From Protopterus annectens (taxonomy: Eukaryota; Chordata; Ceratodontiformes; Protopteridae): DNA of 64,000 nt. The DNA is taken from positions 1,191,638,956 to 1,191,702,955 of the forward strand of contig NC_056737.1 of the NCBI RefSeq assembly GCF_019279795.1, written 5' to 3'. The translations under genes were made by a program, and so were the position numbers. The notes beneath the pieces were generated by a model. It saw nothing but the letters and a program-made list of their open reading frames with translations, was not told the origin of the DNA and made no database searches. This document shows, piece after piece, positions 57,019 to 64,000 of this stretch (position 1 is the first letter of the stretch; each line of letters opens with the position of its first letter).

Positions 57019-59573
57019 CTGATCACCTGTATCACATAATGTGAACAGTAACTGTATACATCCTACATCATCTGCATCACATAATGCTAATAGTAAGTTT
57101 ATACAGCCTATATCATCTGTATCACATAATGCTATATCAGATAATGCTAAAAGCAATTGTATACATCCAACATCAGCTGTATCACATAATGGTAACAGGA
57201 ACTGTATACATCCTACATCCTCTGTATCACATAATGCTAACAGTAAGTTTATACGTCCTATATTATCTGTATCACATAATGCTATATCAGATAATGCTAA
57301 CAGTAGCTGTATTCATCCTACACCATCTGTATTACATAATGTTAATAGTAACTGTATACAATCTACATCATCTGTGTCATGTAATGGTAACAGTAACTGT
57401 ATATATCCTACATCATCTGTATCACATAATGCTAACGGTAACTATGTACATCCTACACCATCTGTAACATGCAATGCCAACAGTAACTGTATACATCCTA
57501 CATCATCTGTATCACATAATGCTAACAGTAACTGTATACATCCTACATCGCCTGTACTACATAATACTAACAGTAAATCTATGCATCCTACATCATCTGT
57601 ATCATGTAATGCTAAAAACAACTGTATACATACTACACCATCTGTATCACATAATGCTACCAATAATTGTCTACATCCTACATCATCTGTAACACATAAT
57701 GCAAAGAGTAACTGTATACATCCTACATCATCTGGATCACATAATGATAACAGTAACTGTATACATACTATATCATCTATGTCACATAATGGTAACAGTA
57801 ACAGTGTACATCCTACATCATCTGTATCAGATCATGCTAACAGTAACTGTATACATCCTACATAATCTATACCATGTAAAGCTAACAGTAACTGTATTCA
57901 TTCTACATCATCTGTATCACTTAATGCTAACAGTAATTGTATACATCCTACATCTTCTGCATCACATAATGCTAACAGCAACTGTATACACCCTACACCA
58001 TCTGTACCACGGAATGCTAACAGTGACTGTATACATCCTACATCATCTGTATCATGTAATAGTAACACTAATTGAATACATCCTACACCATCTTTAGCAC
58101 GTAATGCTAAGAGTGACTGTATACATCCTACATCATCTGTATCACATAATGCGAAAAGTAACAGTGTACATCCTACATCATCTGTATCATGTATCGCTAA
58201 CAACAACTGTATACATCCTACATCATCTGTACCACATAATTTAACAGTAACTGTATACATCCTACATCATCTGTATCACATAATGCGAGCAGTAACTGTA
58301 TCACATAATGTGAATAGTAACTCCATACATCCTACATCATCTGTATTACATAATGCTAACTGTAATTGTATACATCCTGCATCATTTGTGTCACATAATG
58401 CTAACAATAACAGTGCACATCCTAAATCATCTGTATCATGTAATGCTAACAGTAAGTGTATACATCCTACATCATCTGTATCACATAATGGTAACAGCAA
58501 TTGTATACATCCTACATCATCTGTCTCACATAATGTGAACAGCAACTGTATACATCCTACATCATCTGTATCACATAATGCTAACAGGGACTGTATACAT
58601 CCCACATCATCTGTATCACATAATGCTAACAGTAAGTTTATACATCCTATATCATCTGTATCACATAATGCTATATCAGATAATGCTAACAGTAACTGTA
58701 TACATCCTACATCATCTGTACCACATAATGCGAACAGTAACTGTATACATCCTACATCATCTCTACCACATAATTCTAACAGTAACTGTATACATCCTAC
58801 ATCATCTGTATCACATAATGCTAACTCTAACTTTATACATCCTACATCATCTGTATCACATAATGCTAACAGCAACTTTATACATCCTACATCATCTGTA
58901 TCACATAATGCTAACTCTAACTTTATACATCCTACATCATCTGTATCACATAATGCTAACTCTAACTTTATACATCCTACATCATCTGTATCACATAATG
59001 CTAACTCTAACTTTATACATCCTACATCATCTGTATCACTTAATGCTAACAGCAACTGTATACATCCTACATCATCTCTACCATGTAATTCTAACAGTAA
59101 TTGTATACATCCTACATAATCTGGATCACATAATGCTAATAGTAACTGCATACATCCTACATAATCTGTATCACATAATGTGAAGAGTAACTGTTTACAT
59201 CCTACATTATCTGTATCACATAATGCTATCAGGAACTGTATACATCCCACATCATCTGTATCACATAATGCTAACAGTAACTTTATACATCCTATATCAT
59301 CTGTATCACATGCTATATTACATAATGTTAATAGTAACTGTATACATCCTACATTGTCTGTATCACATAATGCGAATAGTAACTGTATGCATCCCACATC
59401 TGTATCACATAATGCTGAGAGTAACTGTATACATCCTACATCACTTGTATGGGGTAATGCTAACAGTAACTGTATACATCCTACACCTTCTGCACCACAT
59501 AATGCTAATAGTAACTGTATACATCCTACATCCTCCATGTCACATAATGTTATTAGTGACTGTATACATCCTA
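57019..59573. repeat. 45-bp satellite, ~57 copies
   Basis: Units of 45 bp: CATCATCTGTATCACATAAT + GCTAACAGTAACTGTATACA + TCCTA. The array joins the 75-bp array without spacer. An insert of about 15 bp (GCTATATCAGATAAT) recurs at about 57131, 57282 and 58670 in the same context, showing larger repeat blocks. Because 45 is a multiple of three, frames on both strands are open for hundreds of codons (SSVSHNANSNCIHPT on plus, LLLALCDTDDVGCIQ on minus). Such overlapping open frames are expected from the unit and are not evidence of a protein. Confidence 0.96.
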
Positions 59574-59857
59574 CAGCAAACAAAAATGGCCAGCAATATT
59601 AGCAGTCAGGATACAATCCAAAATACTTAGTGCATAAAAATGACTTTATTTAAATTTATAAACAGACCGGTTTCGGCAAATTCATGCCTTCTTCAGTGTT
59701 AGACAAACGGACATACAGAACATAAATCATTATACATATTTATACATACTGATAACCAATGAAAACACTGGTCTGTTCCTGTCATTCATGAATAATGCAT
59801 GAAATGGCAGAACAATAACAGAGACCAAGGCAACTATACTAAGATATCATAAACATA
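59574..59857 (-). repeat. Penelope-like terminal repeat, left copy
   Basis: 284 bp, almost identical to 63243-63526. It includes TAAACAGACCGGTTTCGGC and AATGCATGAAATGGCAG. Such pseudo-LTRs arise because Penelope-like copies lie in head-to-tail tandem. Confidence 0.95.
59658..59705 (-). ncRNA. Hammerhead-ribozyme-like motif
   Basis: On the minus strand: ...TAACA, CTGAAGA (conserved CUGANGA box), A, GGC-loop-GCC (stem II), GAAA, CCG, GTC (cleavage triplet), TGTTTA. TAACA/TGTTT gives four stem I pairs. Stem III would be only one or two pairs, as in hammerheads known from Penelope-like elements, which may act as dimers. The extra A before GGC and the tiny stem III leave activity open. Confidence 0.6.
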
Positions 59858-60787
59858 GGCCGACAAAGGTTCAGTCAGGGATCCGATACCCGAAACTATT
59901 AGTCTACCAGGAGGATTAGTTAATGATTTGTGGATTTTAGGTAATAGATATAAAATCTGATTACGTGGGTCCTTAACTGAAAGGTGTGTAACACAATTTT
60001 TACTGATAATATTCTCCTCACATGCTAAATTAAAGAATGAATCAATTTCTTTCTTGAAGTTAGGGGTTGGGTCAATGGCCATATTCATATAACATGCTGT
60101 ATTAGACAACTGGGATAAGCCTTCATTAAGGTAATCACTCATGTTCTGGACTACAACCGCCCCACCCTTATCTGTGGTTAAAATAACAATGTCTCTGTTA
60201 TTACATAACTGTTGAAGATCTACATTTTCCTGCTGAGATAGGTTGTGTCCTAACATGGTGTGTTCATGATTTTGAAAATGTAAATCCCTAAAGACAGACT
60301 GCATGAAAATGGACACATATTTATTCATTGGAGGCTGGAAATCAGATTTGGCAAATCTGAATTCATTAGATCTTTGAGACTGATCATCTGCAAAAAACAA
60401 TTTAAGATTCAGATTGAGACAAAAATTCATTACATCTATAACAATGTGATATTCATTGGAATAAAAACCAGGTATAAAGCCAAGCCCTTTATTCAAAAGA
60501 ATCTGTTGATCAGAAGACAAACTTACATTAGACAGATTTAAAACATTCTGATTCTGTTGTTGTTGTTGACTTATGTTTGAAAGTTCTGGATCAATCCCTC
60601 TAGGGAATGTACTGTGAGATCTGTTTTTGTGCTTGCGTATCCCCTCTGTGCTTGGAACCATTTCTAAAGGGATATTCCTGTTGGTTTTCTTTTTATGTGG
60701 TGATTCCCTATCCCCTGTGCTGTCATAGTCTGTAAGAGAGGAATCCTCTCCTGAGGTACTGTTGTTGAACCTGTCTCTATTTTTCAA
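59834..60787 (-). pseudogene. Penelope-like ORF, RT N-terminal part
   Basis: 317 open codons, entered from the previous frame by a one-base shift near 60800. About residue 70-80: run of Gln. 206-213: DKGGAVVV (Penelope-like RT start motif TDKG). 282-287: LPKIHK. 294-310: GRLIVSGIGSLTEPLSA, the block before the first catalytic Asp. The frame then ends in the terminal repeat, so no YxDD box exists. It therefore cannot copy RNA. Confidence 0.88.
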
Positions 60788-60804
60788 AATAGACCATGGT
60801 CTTT

Positions 60805-61494
60805 TTAGGGGTGATTGGAGGTAGAGCCCAGGCCGACTTCTGCAAATCTGACTGTCTGATTAACCTCAAAGGGATGTCCCCTTTGGTAATCAGAATAGTC
60901 TCTATGAAATTTTTTAATCTTTCTTTCCTTTGTGGTTTTTTCATGGCTTGTCAATTTCCTGGATAATTTTTTCAACTTATCCTGAAAATTTGAAAGAGAC
61001 TCATATTTTTTACAGTCAAGACATAACGTTTTGACCTCTTGAATGTTAACATCTACCATCCTCTCATAATATTGTAATAAAACATTCACAAATAGCATGG
61101 ACCCTGTTTGTAAAGCTTCCTTCCAATCATCATTAAGCCTATCATTCGGTCTTCCTACTAGTGGTTGTAACCGTATTCTCAGGCCCCTAGGGGCAATATT
61201 CTTATTTGAATATGCTCGAAATAACTTCAGATGCCATATATTGGACCTCACATTCTTGAGACCCTTAGTAAGAGAGTGGAAGCACGTATCACAATCAGAT
61301 GAGCTTTGATGCTCAGAACCACTTGGATTATTACCTGGTGAGGTATTTATCCCAAAGACCCCAATATCCTCCCAATTGGCACATAATCCTGAAAGTATGC
61401 TTTCGAGGTCCATGCTGTGAATGTATGTCAAAATAAGCAAAAAAAGTCTACAGAAATCAGGTGGAAAATTGTCATTGGCAAACCAGAAATCCAC
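60805..61494 (-). pseudogene. Penelope-like ORF, N-terminal domain
   Basis: 229 open codons: SDCDTCFHSLTKGLKNVRSN, KNIAPRGLRIRLQPLV, WKEALQTGSMLFVNVLLQYY, then a Lys/Arg-rich stretch (KLKKLSRKLTSHEKTTKERK) that may bind nucleic acid, then DYQRGHPFEVNQ. This is the poorly conserved N-terminal region upstream of the RT in Penelope-like proteins. PRGLRI is a recurrent sequence there. It probably forms one protein with the next ORF, apart from one frameshift near 60800. Confidence 0.75.
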
Positions 61495-63242
61495 CTAAAT
61501 GAATTCTATTAGTGATAGTAGTAGTCGGTCTGGGATACCTCAAATTGCTCCAAATGTGTGTCTAAAGAAACAATAGAATTCCTACCACACACTAAAAAAA
61601 TATATACACAAATAATAGAGAAATGATTCGGCAACAGTATTACCAACCATATAATGACACAATCTGTATATATGAGCAGGATATCAATATACTTACTAGT
61701 TGGTATCTAAACAATTGTATATTTGTTCATGGCAGAAGGAATGTCCTAAAAATACCAGCATTTGTTTACAGTAATGCCGCAATTAGTCATAAAAGACTAG
61801 CTTCTCAAAGCTGTAATAACAGAAATATGAACAGATGTCTTCTATCAATAATGATATCAATTCCCATTCGCAATGTTACAATGTGTAAATCTCCATTCTC
61901 ATCAAAATGAAATGTAACCCAAAAAGCAGCATAGTTGTGACGCTTAGAAGGAGCCAAATGTGATATAGTTCCCTAGATATAAGGGTTTAACAATCTGTAA
62001 ACAGATTAAATAATTTCCAATGTCCTGGAATTACAGGGACTTCGATGGTTAAAAGCACCAAACTATTCAATATTTATTCATATAATACTCATTGGATAAA
62101 TAACTATAAATAAAGTATGAGACCTGATAGACTCAACTTATAGGACCATTCAGTCCCTGGTAATACCCGAATATATTAGAATTTACTTAGATAAATCCTG
62201 GGTATATTCACATAATGCATCCAACCAACTATTTGACCAAGGCCTGTATGAAGCAATAACCCTATAAACCTAAAATAATGGGTCACATATATTGTTGTTC
62301 ATAGATAGTAACCGTAGGTTAATATACACACAAAAACTGTTGATATATAGATAAAACTGAAAAACAATTCAAAAAAATATATAAAGAGAGTCCCATTAAT
62401 ACGCAGTGTCTCAAACAGTCTTGCAAATATTAATTGTTTAGTCCTCCTGCACCACAACGCCGGTAGAGTAACTCACGGATAAGAAGTCCCACAATGTGCT
62501 GGCACCTCACAAAACAAATAAGTTCCAAGAGAAACACCCAAATGATGATATTCAAGTGTCACTCAAGCTGACATATTAAGTAAACAAATAAATGTTCAAC
62601 ACTCACGAAATAAAAAGTAATAAATACTAGGCTGATTTACAGAAGGACAAATGCTCGCTCCAAGCACCTAACCGCTAAAACATAATTACTTTGTCCCAAT
62701 GTATTATAGGATAATGTCCCACACTTTTCGATGAAAACATGTCAATCTCATCCACATCATCCAGCCCGTATTCCATATAACATCATCCGAGCCAAAAATA
62801 ATCTCAAGTCGACCAACCAGCACATAAACCAATATAGTACCTGTTGATATGTTATACCAAACCACGTACATGTAGCATTTTGTATGGAATGTCCCAAACT
62901 TATGGAAAATTGCCCTCAATATCTTGTAGAGCTTGTTCCACCAATTCATAGGCCCAAACCTCAAAAAAACACCTTGTGATATAATACGCCTGGTCTCAAG
63001 ATTCATAAACGAAACAGCATCCCAAATGTTGAGAAAAACGTCTGTTGCTCCAAGTTGAAAACACAAAAATAGCTCCAACGTTGTAAATGCTGGTTAGCCC
63101 AAAAGTCAACAGCACTATCAAGAGAGGATTCCTCTTCGTACAGACAATGGCGGATTTGCTGCTAGTGCCACAGCACAGCCCAAGAATCAAAGCAAAACCA
63201 AATGCTGTGCACGTGGGTACTGCACGGCTGGAAAGTACCATT
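61495..63242 (-). other. 5' leader of the Penelope-like element
   Basis: About 1.75 kb between the upstream terminal repeat and the ORF. There is no conserved coding motif. Frames of 60-124 codons (for example 63078-62704) have no known domain. It may hold the promoter and a leader intron, but none can be shown. Confidence 0.55.
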
Positions 63243-63526
63243 CAGCAAACACAAATGGCCAGCAATATTAGCAGTCAGGATACAATCCAAAATACTTAGT
63301 GCATAAAAATGACTTTATTTAAATTTATAAACAGACCGGTTTCGGCAAATTCATGCCTTCTTCAGTGTTAGACAAACAGACATACAGAACATAAATCATT
63401 ATACATATTTATACATACTGATAACCAATGAAAACACTGGTCTGCTCCTGTCATTCATGAATAATGCATGAAATGGCAGAACAATAACAGAGACCAAGGC
63501 AACTGTACTAAGATATCATAAACATA
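63243..63526 (-). repeat. Penelope-like terminal repeat, right copy
   Basis: 284 bp, the 3' end of the next upstream copy in the tandem. It differs from the left copy at about four positions (for example CAAACACAAATGG against CAAACAAAAATGG). Confidence 0.95.
63327..63374 (-). ncRNA. Hammerhead-ribozyme-like motif, second copy
   Basis: Same sequence and parts as at 59658-59705: CTGAAGA, GGC-loop-GCC, GAAA, GTC, TGTTTA. Confidence 0.6.
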
Positions 63527-63622
63527 TATAATATATACTTGACCTACAAAAGTGGCAGCATATGAAAAAAGATGAATATATGCACTTATACCAACCACTT
63601 GAACATATAATAATTATTTAAC

Positions 63623-63697
<75 letters not shown>

Positions 63698-64000
63698 ATA
63701 AATATATGAACACACAAATAGCATCCCAACTAATAAAAATCTAACTATGACAGGCTTAGTTGTAGACCAGAAAAACTAACATATGTTAATCCGCATGAAA
63801 AATATGGCAGCAGGTCTATAAAATCAATAGTGGAGATGAGAGAACTATACTATACCTGACACAACTAATGTCAATCAATACTGTAGGGATATCTCATTCC
63901 CCATAAAAATTGTGGTTATAAGTGGTCATTAAGTCCAGGTGGAAAAAGTGCACCTAGAGTGATTATCCAATATTTCTCCTTGTAATTCAGTATGCTGTGC
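63527..64000 (-). pseudogene. Upstream Penelope-like copy, nuclease C-terminus and 3' UTR
   Basis: Near 63980-63910 the minus strand reads YWI-like text (ILDNHSRCTF in one frame, EYWIITLGALFPPGLND across a shift), the C-terminal end of GIY-YIG domains of this group (E.YWI.......PPGLN). Then follows a 3' UTR with an (AT)n tract at 63625-63693. The rest lies outside the window. Confidence 0.6.
63625..63693. repeat. (AT)n microsatellite
   Basis: About 34 AT dinucleotides in the 3' region of the upstream Penelope-like copy. Confidence 0.97.

Larger units (their letters stand above)
59574..63242 (-). mobile_element. Young Penelope-like element, internally deleted
   Basis: Minus-strand Penelope-like element. 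Its 3' terminal block (59574-59857) is 284 bp long and differs from the block at 63243-63526 at about four places. The 5' leader is 63242-61495, the ORF about 61494-59834. The ORF stops shortly after the first RT block, where it runs straight into the terminal block, so the rest of the RT, the zinc linker and the GIY-YIG nuclease are deleted. In the adjoining upstream copy the terminal block is preceded by nuclease C-terminal text, which shows what was lost. Confidence 0.88.

Noticed and set aside
53763..57156. Minus-strand ORFs of 119-359 codons (MSNSSIIQTSLSSVTLF repeats)
   Set aside because: They are a translation of the 75-bp satellite. The unit is a multiple of three with few stops; there is no start context, signal or domain, and frames break at each TTTTAA variant.
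57041..59630. Long ORFs on both strands in the 45-bp array (up to 435 codons)
   Set aside because: Several frames on both strands are open in the same DNA, which is expected from a stop-poor 45-bp unit rather than from coding selection.
62704..63078. 124-codon minus-strand ORF in the Penelope-like leader
   Set aside because: It lies in the 5' leader, has no known domain and is not in frame with the element's ORF.

Overview
This is a window of repeat-rich vertebrate-type nuclear DNA. The reasons are: one exon with GT/AG splice sites and a lipoxygenase-like peptide; tRNA-headed SINEs of the V-SINE type; L1-, L2- and CR1-type LINEs; a DIRS-type tyrosine recombinase; Penelope-like elements; and long satellites. 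No bacterial operon, CRISPR array or rRNA gene is visible. The mixture (several Penelope-like lineages, DIRS, L1/Tx1-like, L2, CR1, V-SINE) suits a fish, lungfish or amphibian with a large genome. I cannot name the species.

Layout. 1-6.56 kb is a 484-bp satellite, broken by a 5'-truncated LINE (4193-5156) and by a large inverted-repeat element (5844-6434). 7-17.4 kb holds decayed LINEs on the minus strand, L1 pieces, and a Penelope-like 3' part with a GIY-YIG domain. 17.4-22 kb looks like host intron around the only host coding exon found (20738-20859, plus strand, 122 bp, lipoxygenase family). 22.5-29.3 kb has CR1/L2-type LINE fragments and a DIRS recombinase remnant. 29.27-33.65 kb is a nearly full-length dead L1-like element (minus) carrying a V-SINE. 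35.8-37.1 kb is an L2 3' part, followed by GT microsatellites. 38.9-42.07 kb is the best-preserved LINE, with an 815-codon ORF and about 170-bp direct repeats on both sides. 42.7-46.6 kb is another LINE (minus) in which a piece of the coding region has expanded into a 31-bp minisatellite. 47.4-51.8 kb is an old Penelope-like element with direct terminal repeats. 53.77-59.57 kb is two abutting satellites (75-bp and 45-bp units). 59.57 kb to the end is a young Penelope-like tandem whose two 284-bp terminal repeats differ at only about four positions and carry hammerhead-ribozyme-like motifs.

The most unusual item is a family of six short non-autonomous elements (16204-16544, 21946-22328, 43685-44044, 48424-48778, 52094-52528, 53094-53421). 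They share end motifs (GGGTYTA or GGTTTA), 8-9 bp target duplications and a core box (GGAGTTGGTATATTTA). Their terminal arms are self-complementary hairpins whose stem sequence differs from copy to copy, and sometimes between the two ends of one copy, while the hairpin layout is kept.

Apart from the exon, every long reading frame here belongs to a transposon or to a satellite whose unit is a multiple of three. The protein remnants describe successive invasions of an intron rather than genes that work together.
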